Source: Lunularia cruciata
Lineage: Eukaryota > Streptophyta > Marchantiopsida > Lunulariales > Lunulariaceae
Direction of reading: 5' to 3'
Length of the DNA stretch: 64,000 bases
Assembly: GCA_948567375.1 (NCBI GenBank)
Contig: OX419762.1
Coordinates: 54,975,034 to 55,039,033 of the forward strand
This document shows, piece by piece, positions 33,155-44,870 of this stretch. The notes below the pieces were generated by a model. The model did not search any database. It saw only the letters and a list, made by a program, of their open reading frames with translations, and was not told the origin of the DNA. Position 1 is the first letter of the stretch, and every line of letters begins with the position of its first letter. A program made the translations under genes and the position numbers.

Positions 33155-33800
33155 AAAAAACTTCAAAACTTTCTATTAAAGGAGCAGCCAATTGTACACT
33201 TGAAGGAATTTCCATCAAAAAGGCATCCCAAGCCTTGTACCACCCTTGAAAAAATCTTATAAAGACATCTAGACCTTCAATAGCGAGCAGTTTAGGGTTT
33301 AAGGTTGCACTCTCCAACTCAAGGATGCCTATAGACCTTAGCTCCAAAAAGCCTCCATGCTACTTTTGAAGGTGCCAAATCCCCATATCTCCAAGTATTA
33401 TATACCAAAGTCCATGATCCAAATACTCCCATAACAATTGAGTGCAGTGTCATCCCAAATTGTTGCATAGACTCAGGGTCTTCAATAAATATAATGACCA
33501 AGCAAGTCATGTAAACATTGGAGCTTGGGAGAATGACAAAGAATGCTACTCTCCTTTGAATGGCAAACGGGAGATGATATCACCACCATGGGCTATTATC
33601 AAAGGTCCCTACATTCATCGGCAAACAAACCTTCCTAATTGATTACCTGACCATGGATACACCTGCTCCACCATGATTCCCCTTGTTACAAGGCATCTTA
33701 TGGCTAGTCAAGGCTGATGTCATCACCTCCTAGTAGATAGGTAAATTGACATTTGGAAAAAGAATCTAAAAATTTGATACTTCCAATATCTCAAGCTCAA
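33155..33800 (+). pseudogene. gypsy aspartic protease relic
   Basis: The diagnostic block CCIDSGSSINIMTKQVM lies at 33461-33511, with the catalytic D-S-G at 33470-33478. Upstream is ITIECSVIPN. Downstream, in a shifted frame, FLIDYLTMDTPAPP and LVKADVITS match the C-terminal half of retropepsins of plant gypsy elements. Linked with the gag knuckles upstream it forms one plus-strand gag-protease relic. RT is not found downstream; the relic appears truncated before the minus-strand frame at 34959. Confidence 0.72.
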
Positions 33801-34958
33801 AATACAAAGGAGAACCAAGCTTTAACATTGATATGTGATGTCTTGTTCATGCTTACAGTGATGAAGAACTCATAATTGCCATTGCTAATTGCCTTTTCAT
33901 TACAAATGTCAAAATGAGCAATCTTGCAATGCCAAAATAGATCCTTCCTAACCTCCTAATCCCCAAATCTCCCTACAACCATTCCTTCTCTCCTTCAAAT
34001 CCCTAAAACCACAACATGTTCTTGCCATTCTCACTTCCTTGATAATTCCCGATCCTACCTTGGGCTTAGAGAACAAATCCACTAACTTTGCCAACACTAC
34101 CTACCCTTGACCAAAATTCCCCCTACCTTACACACAAGAGCATACTCATGAAACCTCAACTACATTCTACTTCTATTGTTGGTGGGCGGGACCTAACCCA
34201 TTGTTTGTCTATGGAACACTATGGAGCAGAGGAATTCTAGGACAAACCTTACATGGCTGGGCCTCCTCAAAGCTCAAGGAGGAAATATGGGTAGGATTCC
34301 CATAGTGCATGTAGCCATTTTGTGGGACTCTTGAGAGCCTATTGGCCTCTTCATTGTCACTCTCTACTCACTAATCCTAATGCTGACCAAAAGACTATAA
34401 GTTAGTGGAGATCAACTTGAACATGAAGTCAAAAAAAGGTGCAATCATACATTGAGAACCACATTAGGCAAGGCATTTAAGCTTTATAACTCTTAGTGTG
34501 GACTTTATAATAAAGAGCCATTCTTGTCTTTTCCTGAGAAGGAGTGCCCTTATTGCTCTTGGCTCCTCCTCTCTTGGTCCAAGTCCTGCTCCCTATTCTG
34601 TTCTAATGGCTACTAATTGATTCTAGTTAATGCCAACACCTTCATCGATCAACCAACAACCATATAGTGGACTCAGGTCCCTTTTATACTTGGAGTTGAA
34701 CCTAATAGAATAAATTTTCCAATCCGTCCTTTACGGTGCCCATCTCCTTCCAATGCCAACCCATTAATGCCAATTGGCTCCCAATCCTTGATTCTAATCT
34801 AGACTAGTCTACCTAAGTGTATCAATGCATCACCTTTTCATTAATGGCTACCTAGATTTTTCCCACTATTCAACATGCTCATAGCATTCTAGCCCATTCT
34901 CCCATTTGTTTTGTAGGGAGAATCCTACAATTGGAGTCTCCCAATAGTTCACCCACAC
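33801..34958. other. stretch without recognisable gene
   Basis: AT-rich, with stops in all frames. It lies where RT of the plus-strand gypsy relic would be expected, but no RT motif is seen. Plus-strand fragments such as LVNANTFIDQPTTI near 34625 have no recognised match. Confidence 0.45.
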
Positions 34959-37900
34959 CTAGAATCCCATAATACATATCTTGCAAAATGCCCTTGGCCC
35001 ATAGCCTACAATGCACTTAGTTCCAACTTTGCCCAAATAACACAACCTTCTCCTAAGTCCTTGTGCTTTGGGCAAGCCCCTTCTCAAAGCTAGTTCTTGC
35101 ATTTGTTTGCAAAAAGGAAGAACAGAGCACTCATCTAATAATAGATGCCTATACAATCTTTGTCTTAATAGTCCTTAAAGATAGACTTCTGTACTTGGAT
35201 AAATACATCCATATGGGCTAACTCCAAGGTTCTACCTGTATGAAATCCACCCATGTTTTCCTATTCTGAAAGGTCCATGAAGGTGAGGTTGTTGATCTCA
35301 TCTTGGAAGAAGTTGAGTGTACTATTTTCTTTGATATTGCCACAACCCAAGCGGTGATATAATTGAGCCAAGGCCTTGCAATATACAACTGCTTGGAAAA
35401 TGACCAGATCTTAAGTCACATACCATTGCTCCCAACATGCTTCTAGCATATTTATCATCTCTTGTACTCTTGTGGGCTTGTAATTTTGGTGAGCAATGTG
35501 GCTTCTTCCCATTAGAGGAGTGTTGGATATTGTAAGCATAAGCACCTCCAAGTGTTGGATGTTGTAAGCATAGGCACATCCAAGTCAAGCTTTTCCTTCA
35601 ATTGCTCCTTAAGGCCTCTAAGAAGAGCATCTAATGGTGCAAGAAGTCTAGTAGATTCCATGTCTCTCACATTGATTGTTAGAGGTACAGGTCCTTGGGT
35701 AGTAAGGAACAACCAACATAACAAGCTATTGGTTGGCACTATTAGCCGTGCATGGTTTTCAAGGCATATTGCTACATGAGGAATTTTATTTGGTTTGAAT
35801 ACATAGCAAAAATCCTCATGTATAGTTGTGGGAAGTATTGGACCTCTTATCCAAATCTCCTAGTGTGAGCAATATGGTATGGGCAGTCCTTCAACTCTGG
35901 GCTTCTTGGAATCAAGCATGTAAGCAACAAATATTGGACCATTTGGATCACTAGAGTCTTCTTCCTTGTTGTTGAGACCTATGTTCCACTTCTTGTCATG
36001 CAACTATTCAACACATTGTATGATAGTGAATACTTAAAGGACTAAGCTATTTAAAGGGCTAAGCAAAATTAAAGTTTCCCACTATAGCATGCTAAAAGTA
36101 GCAAGTATATCCACTTGCATATCCTTCATCAAGGTTGGATGTGGTAGGAAGGGATACCAAACGGACCACTTCTTTTCTTCTCGGCATAGGGCTTAAGCAG
36201 CATCCTCCACTTGGTAGATTTTGATAATCTTAGAGCTAAAAATGTCACAAATGATTGCTAGGTGGTGACAATGATGGGGTTATAGCTTGGCCCATGGTAT
36301 TGTGGAACTACCAAATGAAGCCATTTTTGGGATTCCCTTAGCTCTTGAGAACCCTCTTTATAACCTCTAGGGGCACAAGGCATCCCATCTAGATGCATGT
36401 ATCATTGCCATATCCCAAGTGAAATGTTAAAGACTTGGGATTGCTTGCATCCTTGGCGTCGCATTGACTGGCCTTATGGGCCCTAGGAATTCTAGGGCTT
36501 GGGAGATGCTCATGAAGAATGGAAGGTCATCAATGATCACTACCATACTCTCCAATAACTAGCATTCCAAGTCCATTGCCTCTAATGTTAAATGGTCTTG
36601 CTTGGCAAGCCTAAAACTCCTTCCTAAGGGGTTGCTCATAGAAGATTGAGCTACCTCTCTTGATCTAGGATGTTGCATTATGCTACCTATAGTATCTACT
36701 CCATCATTATACGAGCAAAGTTGGTTCATTTCTTGTTCAATGATAGCCAACACATTATCTTCTTTGCTTGTCCCTAGAGGCCCTTCCTTTGCTATCAAAT
36801 CTAGGAGGTCCACTATGTGGGTTTCTTCCACCAAGCTTCCCATATTTCTATATTAGTCAATCATCCACCCTCCTTGAGTAGGCTTGTTGACCTCCATGGC
36901 GCTTTGGGAATTGGGCAAGAAGATGCCTATAGTTGTGACCATCTCTTTGGTCACATACTTTTCCTCCTCAAGTCCCATGTCTATAGGACTGCTCTTTGTG
37001 TGTTTGTTCTCTTCTCTAGGCAACTTTGGACTCACTCCTCTAGCAATATTCTCACTAGATCCCTATTGATTTTATGCACTATCTTGGGTATTAAGCCTAG
37101 AAGAAGTTGATGTTGGATAATGGCTGCCTTCAAGATTGCCCTTAGGTGCCACATTCAAGGGACCCATCTTGTCATCATCAGGTCTGTCCTTCTTGGATCC
37201 TTCTCTTGTTGATCCATCCGGGCTATCTTCTTTTGGGTTCTCCTCATCTTCTTTGTCTTTGGAGTCCTTGGCACCTATTGGTCCTTCCAACTTATTTTGC
37301 TTAATAAATCAGAGTAGTTGGTTGAATCTTTGCTCCAACTTTTGAATTTAAATAGTAAGGTCATTTTGTGATTTTGTTGTGCCTCAACCTTAGCTTGTTC
37401 TTCCTTTTGCTTCTCCTTGTAGTAGAGGAGGTCCATCAAGTACCAGGCCTTCTTTACAATCAGACCTTTTTATTGTCAAGCAAAGAGAAACCAACTCTCC
37501 TTTTAGAGTGTTCTAGACCCCTTGTTTAGGGCCTTTCTCCTTCTTCAAAGTTGCAATCTTTGCTTCTAATGGAGACCAAACTAACTTCAACTCTTTTGTC
37601 TCCTTATGGGATGCTTCAATAGCTACACCTTGTTCCCATATCTTGGTGTTGGATTCCTTCTTATCATGGGATATATAAGCGCAAAGTTTGTGGAGTTCTC
37701 CTTCTAGTTCCCCTCCTTTCTTTGATTGTTTGCCACTTGCTGGTCAGCAATAGTCTTACCCTCCATTGCAGTTTTGAGCTTGCAATGAGCCTAGGCTAAG
37801 TCATTGTATAGGAGGTCAAATTGTGACTGTAGAGTCTTCACCTTCTCACTCCAAGCAATCTCTACTTCTTGTATCCTAAGGTTGTGTTCTTTGGTGAGCC

Positions 37901-39470
37901 CTTCCAGCTCCTCCCGTAGCTCTATGATCTTGGTCTAGGCTAATGTCTCACATCTAATCTTGTTCAATATAGAGGTAAGACCTTGCTTCCACTCCTTGCT
38001 TGGGTTATCTACCCACCATAGGAATTTATCCTTTGACACTAGGTTGTCTATGAGAGTGTCTAACATAAAGGTGAACATCCCTAATTTGTGGCAATCTTTC
38101 AAACTGGCTTCCCGCAATCTTTTGGCCAACACATTGGCCTTTGTCAACACATTGGGTGCAGTCCATCCTAGAGTTTAGAGTAGTGATGCATTCTATAGGA
38201 CAGGAAATAGCCTTTTCCTTGATGATGTTGTGGGTGAGGTAGATTTTAATTCCACTAAGTCTAGGTGGTCTTGCACTATCAACATAAGATTTATCTCCTT
38301 ATCTCCTTCTTTCTTGGGAGATTCTTCAAAAATTGTACTTGGTCTAGCAAGAGCAGTAGATTATCTTGAGGTCCAAGGGGTTCATAAAAAATGGAGATGA
38401 TATAAGTGTCTTCATTTGCTTCTTCAATGACAACCCTTTTCCCCTTTGATGTTGAGCCTCTCATTCTCAACTTGCTTGCCATCATTGGTTGGTTTTCTAC
38501 ATATTACCTTGAGCTTCCTTTCCTTGTTTTGGATTAGCAAGACAATGACTCCCTTTTTTAGGCTTGTTGTCTTCTTCCTCTTATTGCCTACTGCCTTAAT
38601 TACTAAGGGCTCCACTAGCTCAATATCTTAAAATTATGCTCATTTGTAATCTCAAGATGTGTTCATGATCTTTCTTGGTCCACTTTGTGAAGTCTGAGAC
38701 CAATTGTGTTGCTACACATGGGCTCATGTATTTCCTACCAATCCACTTGGCCATATCTTAGTAGCTCTTCTTGAAGATCAACATTTGTGATGTTGGAGCT
38801 ACCTCTTTAACTAGATTCTCCTTCAACTCAAAGGCTCCCAAAGACAAAAATTTCACTATGGCCATAAGAATAGGACCCATAGTAAAATGATTTCCCCTTT
38901 TGTCTCCTTGGTGAGGATTGCTCTTTTGAACCCCACACAACATTCCTATAGTTTTGTAAAGATTATGGGGGCATAATCTGATTCTTCCCTATGAACTACG
39001 CTTCCGATGATGGCATCTACTAATGATGGATTCAAGTATGATATATTCTCCTATCCTCCAATCAGCCAATGGAAGTTCTTCATTGCAAAGTATAATGGTG
39101 AGTATGTTACTATCATCATAGAGAACCCATTCTTATGCATGGATCTTCGCATATTCTTGGATGGTTTGAAAAAGAAAACCCTTGTTAAGAGATCTAAGGT
39201 GAATTGAAATTCCTTTCAAGCTAGTGGGATATTAGCTAACTTCATAGGTAGTGAGAACATTCTCCAAGTTGTTTCATCTATTATAGGAAAGAATTTTTGC
39301 TCTAAATCAAATATGGGAATTGGTAAGTGGATCATTGTCAAATCCTCTTGGATCCTACACCATCTTATGTACTCTACTAAGCTCATTTTTAGCTGGGAGG
39401 TAAGATTTGTAGGCCACAATGTTCCACAATCTACTTGCTTCCATGTTCTTCCTTGTTTTTGAGTCCACAT
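34959..39470 (-). pseudogene. very long degraded minus-strand reading frame, unknown family
   Basis: Minus-strand coding-like sequence extends for about 4.5 kb with recurring but separated open pieces: 39470-39216 (MSLVEYIRWCRIQEDLTMIH), 38943-38758 (LSLGAFELKENLVKEVAPTS), 38150-37935, 37290-37072 (very charged: KDSKDKEDEENPKEDSPDG), 36843-36559, 35739-35512 (RLLAPLDALLRGLKEQLKEK) and 35156-34959. The centre (about 38150-37300) has a coiled-coil character, with lysine/glutamate-rich segments. It resembles the general plan of the X protein (globular N-terminus, coiled coil), but I see no shared motif. No RT, integrase or protease. It could be an extra antisense ORF as known in some plant Tat-type gypsy elements; that is a guess based on strand and position next to an LTR. 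Confidence 0.45.
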
Positions 39471-39599
39471 TGCTTAAGTTGCATATGTGACTTATAACAC
39501 CAATTTTTGCATGTGTGTGGTATTGTGATATTTAGTTTGGTATAACAATTACTTGAGAGATATTATTTATATAGAGATAAAGGATGGTCCTACCTTAGT

Positions 39600-40004
39600 T
39601 GTAAAAGTCCAAGACCGAGGAGAGAAATAGAAGATCACATTAGGACACTTGAATGAGAGAAAATCCAAATGCCTAGCATGAGCTTTGGCTCTTGTATTTA
39701 TAGGGAGCATACAAGGCCCTTGAGAAGTTTCTCAAGAAGCTTCCTTGAGCTGCTTTCTTGGAGTGCAAGCCACGTTAATTAGGAAGCTTCTCAAAAAGCT
39801 TTCTTCTTGAAGCTGTTTACTTGGCATGCAAGCTAAGCTGGTTGGAAGCTTCTAGAAGCTTCCTTCCAAAAATTACCTACTTGGGATGCAAGCTAAGCTA
39901 GTGGGAAGCTTCTTAGATACTTCTAAAATATTTTGGGCTAATTTGGCATATTTATTACTTTCTTAACCTTGATTAACTTTGTAGCTAAACTCCATATTAT
40001 TACA
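39600..40004 (-). repeat. solo LTR of the chromovirus, inside family G LTR
   Basis: On the minus strand it starts TGTAATAATATGGAG at 40004 and ends GGACTTTTACA at 39600, 405 bp. A perfect 5-bp duplication TTAGT flanks it (39595-39599 and 40005-40009). The other G LTR at 51903 shows the site empty near 52005. It defines the true ends of the chromovirus LTRs at 4831 and 8910. U3 contains the GAAGCTTC array and a TATA box (minus strand, near 39695-39702). Confidence 0.93.
39844..39863 (-). promoter_or_regulatory. four-unit heat-shock element in solo LTR
   Basis: The plus strand reads gGAAg-cTTCt-aGAAg-cTTCc, four contiguous units. It is at the equivalent LTR position to 4969-4988 and 9061-9080, so all three LTRs of this family share it. 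Flanking two-unit sites are near 39731, 39781 and 39906. Confidence 0.65.
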
Positions 40005-40586
40005 TTAGTCATGATAAGCTAAATTTATTCATAGCTAAGATAGAGGGGACCTTACTGTAGAGAAAGTGGAAAAGATGAGTATCACTATTTCGGATTCTAA
40101 TGTGTTGACTTGACATTCTTCTTAGGTGTTTGGCTTTGAAGAAAGAGTTGAGAACTCTTGGACCCACAAGCCTTTTTGTTTTGGATTCTTCTATAGTCCA
40201 AGGATAGCCCATGTGAAGGAATCCTTGACTTAGTGGTTGGGTCAAGATAAGACCACATGCTGAGGAGAATATTCCCATGAGCATAGATATTCTTTTAGCT
40301 TTTTTAACTTTATTTTGACTTTTAGCCTAGTAACTTGAGTTACTTTAGTAATTAGTAACTTTGGTGCATAACTATTCCATAGGTATATAAATTAGGGGTG
40401 AAGAGGTACTTATCATCCTTCATTTGCAAGTATCTCTCTCTCATTGAGTTCTCTAGTGAGTAATGTCTTGAGTCTTGGGGTGTTAGCACTTGGAGGAGTA
40501 TGATGGAGTTTATAAATCCATGGGGTGCTACCATAATAGCCATCAGAGGTTCATCTTGAGTAAGGGACAAGCCGGGCCCACATTTT

Positions 40587-40604
40587 TCATTCCATTGCCG
40601 GGAC
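40587..40604 (+). other. probable primer-binding site, tRNA-Asp type (decayed)
   Basis: Four to five T bases after the LTR, TCATTCCATTGCCGGGAC keeps the CCRTTGCCGGG core of TGGCGCCGTTGCCGGGGA, the complement of the plant tRNA-Asp 3' end. The copy at 52594 reads TGGTTTCATTGTCGAGAC. Most differences are C-to-T or G-to-A. Confidence 0.55.
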
Positions 40605-41466
40605 CTCTCTAGAAGGCAAGATAATGTTCTACGTACAATTCTATATTAGATAGAAGGAAGCTATGAGAGCTCACTTGGAGAGAACATTAGGGGAGGAGAG
40701 TGCTGAGCTTATGTTAGAGAACTTGGATCTCTTTTTATACCCTATAGTTCATTTGATGTCTTTGAGGTGATTTTTTACATCTTGTACACATGAGAGAATT
40801 TGGAGAACTTGTGTGAGGTGGATTGCAGATTTTGGAGATTACGATGATTTTGGGCAAAATTTCAAGTTTGAGATCTGGACTTGAAATTTATACACATTAT
40901 AGCTTGGGTTATCTTTTAGCTATCACACTTAAAATTATTGTGAGATCTATCATGCATACTAAGCTAGAATTTTTGAAAGTTGATAGAGTAAACTACTCCT
41001 ACAATTGCATGCTCTCTAGAAAATTGTACATAGTCAACCATTTCTTCAGTTTTCAATAGATTAGTTTAAAAACTTTTAAGAAAATGTAGTGCATTGTATC
41101 CTACCTTTTTGCATAGAAATTAGAGAGAGGTCATTCTTGTGTAGAGAGTTATGAGTTTTTAAAGTGAAGGAGGTGGTTTTCAGACCAAATCTGAAATATG
41201 TGGGCTAAATAGAAAGGTGCCTAAGCCAAATGGCTTCATGAAAAGATCTGAAATTTTGAAAGGAAGGATGCCCTAGAGTTTTTATCAACTGTGAAAAATT
41301 TCAAAGGACTATGAAATAGCAATTGAGAGAACTTAGTGACATTGTGAGGAGGGGTGAATTCTATAGAGTTGAGATTTCATGCATGAGGAGTGTGAGAGCA
41401 ACATAAAGCATGTTTGAGTGTTTAGACTCATCTTTGGAACATGGAATGTCACCAAGAGTGGAAATT

Positions 41467-42630
41467 AAGGTTATGCAAGGTTCCATAAGGGTTTGAGGAA
41501 AAGAGAATTTAGAATAGAATTTGAAGAGAGTGTTGAGAGGATCCAAAAAGCTACACGACTTGGAGGAAAGAGTGAATTTAAGTGCTTTTTATGTAGAGAG
41601 AAGGAACATAAGGCAATTTCATGTCCATTGACCTTTGAGAGCAAGAGATTGAGGGAAAGGAGAGGCTTACTTGACTTGGGTTTGCATGTTGGACCTTCTT
41701 TACCAAGATTGGGAGGGAGAAGATCTAAGACCAAGGAGTTGTATGAGGTTTGTGGAGTCAAAGGACTTCCAAAAGGACATGAGATTAATGGAGTAAAAAC
41801 ACTTTTGGAAACTTTGATGAAAGATCTTGGAGAAAGTCTTAGTACAACTTCAGAAATGCTACCACCTTCATCAGTTATTTCTCAAGATTAGTGAGGGATA
41901 TAATCTTTCAACTTATGGATAAACTATCTATGAGGGTTCAATTAATATGCACTATAGGTTTTGATATTGCTATACAAATCTTGGAGCAACCTAAACCTTT
42001 TGTTTCCCCTAGGGTGGATTATTATCAAGCGGTGTTAGTTAAGTACATACTTTATTAGTTATAAAGTGAGAGAAAAGACAAGAAATTGAGAGAAAAGGAT
42101 AGTGAGGAGGAAGATGGAGCTAAGATGGGGAACCTTCCGGTTTTCTCTAGCAAGGATGGAGAAGATGTTGAGGCCTTTGTGAGAGAGTTCAAGAGAGGTT
42201 GCATATAGAACAATGAGAGGAGGGAGAATGAGTGGGTCTCATTATTACCATATTTCTTTGAGGATGCAACACTTACATGGTATGAGTCAAAATACCAAGA
42301 GAGAGAGAGAAGAGATGTGCAAGAAGAATCTTGGGAGAGTTTGACTTAAACACTCATTGAGAACCTTCTTCTAGATGAGAGTTATGAGAGATTGATGAGT
42401 GAGTTACCTTTCTCAAGCAAGAAGATGGAAAGAAAGTGAGAGTCTATGTGGAAAGAGTGGAGAAGTTAGAGTCCAGATTTTGCATAGTGTTGAGGAAGGA
42501 TGGGGATGATGTAGAGACTACTATAATTGGCATAAGAGCTATGCTCACCAAGGATTTGGTGGGAGGGTTGAGACCAAAAATAAGAAGCAAGGTGCGATAT
42601 GAGAAACCTTCTTCCAAGAGCAATGGGTAA
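41467..42630 (+). pseudogene. family G gag relic
   Basis: The open piece 41493-41891 (132 codons) contains FKCFLCREKEHKAISCPL, a C-x2-C-x4-H-x4-C zinc knuckle at about 41578-41631, then ERRGLLDLGLHVGPSLPRLG. Further downstream (about 42120-42430, with stops) is a capsid-like segment: FSSKDGEDVEAFVREFKRGC, VSLLPYFFEDATLTWYESKY and LIENLLLDESYERLMSELPF. This resembles the retrotransposon gag domain. The knuckle therefore precedes the capsid-like part, the reverse of the usual order. Copy 2 (55386-56115) has the same order. Confidence 0.68.
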
Positions 42631-42639
42631 GGAAGAGTC

Positions 42640-43395
42640 TATCTTACTCATAAGGGAGTTTTATGAAGGTTTAATGTGTAGAGGACACTTTGCATGAAAG
42701 GTGACTACTTTTAAGATTCTATATGCAGGTTACTATTGGAGTAGAATTTTCAAGGATTGTCTTGATTATTGCAAAACTTGTCATGTTTGTCAAGCTTTTG
42801 CTAGAAAGTCTACCTCCACTCTACCACTTAGATCAATTCCATTGCTAAGACCTTTTGAGAAGTGGGGAATTGATTTTGTAAGTCCTCTCAATAGAACCCC
42901 AAGGAACAATTGGTACATTTTGGTAGTTACTAATTATCTTACCAAGTGGGTTGAGGTTAAACCATTGAGTATCAATAATGAAGATGAAGTTGGGAGATTT
43001 CTTTATGAATGCATTATCACTAGGTTTTGGTGCACTTTGGAGTTGGGATTTGATATAGGAGGAGAGTTTACAAGAAGCATAACTATAGCTATGCTATGAC
43101 ATTTCTCTATCACACATAGAGAAACCACATCCTATAAGCCAAATTCTAATGGTTTGGTAGAGAGAACCAATCAGACCTTGTGTATGATGTTGGCCAAAGA
43201 TGTAGAAATAGAGAGCTAAACATCATTGGGACAAGAGAATTCATGCAATTTTTTGGAAGGATAGGATAACCATGAAGACTTCCACTAGATATTCTCCATT
43301 TCAATTGGTATATGGTATTGAGTCTACCTTACCTATTCAGTTTGATCTTCCTACCTTCCAAAGCATTTATAGGAGATTGGGTAATTTTGTGTGAT
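42640..43395 (+). pseudogene. family G integrase relic
   Basis: Open 42701-43099 (132 codons): FKILYAGYYWSRIFKDCLDY, then CKTCHVCQAFARKS (the C-x2-C of the zinc-binding part), PFEKWGIDFVSPLNRTP with the first aspartate, YILVVTNYLTKWVEVKPL, LGFDIGGEFTRS with the second aspartate, and, after a stop, HRETTSYKPNSNGLVERTNQ with the glutamate. All three DDE residues are readable. The end (STRYSPFQLVYGIESTLPIQ) at about 43285-43345 is the standard gypsy integrase tail. RT is missing upstream, so an internal deletion joined gag to integrase. Confidence 0.85.
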
Positions 43396-43588
43396 TCTTG
43401 TGGATCCTAGGTGTTTGGCTTTGAAGAAAGAGTTGAGAACTCTTGAACTCACAAGCCTTTTTGTTTTGGATTCTTCTATAGTCCAAGGATAGCCCATGTG
43501 AAAGAATCCTTGACTTAGTGGTTGGGTCAAAATAAGACTACATGCTTAGGAGAATATTCCATGGAGCATGGATATTCCTTTAGCTTTT
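43396..43588 (+). repeat. family G 3' LTR, left part (5' truncated)
   Basis: From about 43396 the sequence becomes collinear with the G LTR (TAGGTGTTTGGCTTTGAAGA, as at 40126). The first part of the LTR is missing. X copy C interrupts it at 43589, and it continues at 47863-48146. Confidence 0.8.
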
Positions 43589-44323
43589 TGCAACAACCCA
43601 ACAAATATCACTTTTGTGGTCATCAGATAAGTAAAGTTTGTTCTTGTAGAGATATGAGTCAGAAATATCCAAATACAAAGCAAGGTAACCAAATTAATTC
43701 TTCTTGAGTTCTTCTTTAATCTCTCAGGTAGAAACCACACCCAAAAGAGAGTAAGAAGCATTGATTACAATCTCATTACAAATTAACACTCCTTAATCAC
43801 AACTCATTCTGTCCAAAAAAATCTTGATTGTGATGATTGAGATTCTTCTGAAGATAGCAACTTCACTACAAAACAACTTCACCTCAGAATTGTGTTTCAC
43901 CCCTCCACTAAAGGCACAACTTCCTCGATCAAAATTGTTTCACATCAAACTCACGCTGCACTCACAAATGCAAATACTACCCACACTACAATTCTTCTCA
44001 GATCTGTCAAGGCATTGCTTTGATTGCACTTCACTCAGGATCAAACACATAGAATGAAGATCAAGGTTGCAGAATCCAACATCCAACAAGCATATTGACT
44101 TGCACTTCAAAATTCTCCACACACTCACAAAAACACACACAAACTTGATACTTGGAATTAAGCTCAAGTGACGAGCACTAAACTCAACACTTTGCTTTCA
44201 CTATCTTCAGAAATTTGGAATACTGAATGAACAATCATAACATTGCAAATACCACCTTCAAATAGTAGAGTAATAGATAGTTACTAACAAAAATACCGTT
44301 CTATGAGGTACCCATATTTTTTG

Positions 44324-44858
44324 ATTTTGACTTGTTTTGAAGAAGAAATGTATAGCCAAGGTAGAATTGAACTAGAATGGAGATAAAAGAAGAAGAATTG
44401 GGTTTGCGGATTGAGGGCAAAGTAGTCTTCTTTGTGTCAGATGAATGACTCAGATCAGACTGAAGGAAGGTAGACCTAAAGGAGGAATGGAAGTTGAAGT
44501 TCAGAATTCTTGTGAGGGTTGTATCTAATTGATGACATGTTTAAATTGTGCATTTCAGGGCTTTCTATTGACACTAAAATTGCAAAGTTTAGAGGTATGT
44601 AGCAAAAGTTACAAGCATTTGAAGTTTTTGTAGTAGATATAAGTAGTAGTTGAGTGACCTCAAGTTGGGTTCTTTGGGTCTATACAACTTTGGGTGTAGA
44701 GACTTTGGGTCTAAGGACTTTGCCTCAGACTTTGGATGCAGGTGTCTTCCGGTTAGAGATTTGAAGCATCTAAAATAGTTAGGATAGAGAAAGAAGATAT
44801 AGTTAGGATACTCCTGACTTCAATTTCAGTTTAGATTAGAGATAGAATATAAATTGAA
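44324..44858 (+). mobile_element. truncated family X 5' fragment inside X copy C
   Basis: It starts TGAGGTACCCATATTTTTTG and is collinear with the 5' half of short copies B and H up to a point equivalent to B 6409, then stops. It has no 3' end. Compared with copy H, about 85 bp of the host copy C are missing at the junction, so this is an insertion with a target deletion or a recombination product, not a clean transposition. The bases TTCTA and GTCTA at the edges are probably coincidence. Confidence 0.7.
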
Positions 44859-44870
44859 GTCTAATCCAAT

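Larger units (their letters stand above)
39493..40582 (+). repeat. family G 5' LTR (with nested solo LTR)
   Basis: It starts TATAACACCAATTTTTGC (decayed TGTAACACC) and ends GGGCCCACA. Without the nested 405-bp solo LTR and its 5-bp duplication it is about 680 bp, the same as the copies at 28748-29435 and 51903-52589. A TATA box, TATATAAA, is at about 40383, as in the other copies (47939, 52379). Confidence 0.83.

Noticed and set aside
33140-34950. A non-LTR (LINE) element between the gypsy gag and the long antisense frame
   Set aside because: No endonuclease or LINE RT motif could be read, and a retropepsin block at 33461 shows that the region belongs to a gypsy relic.
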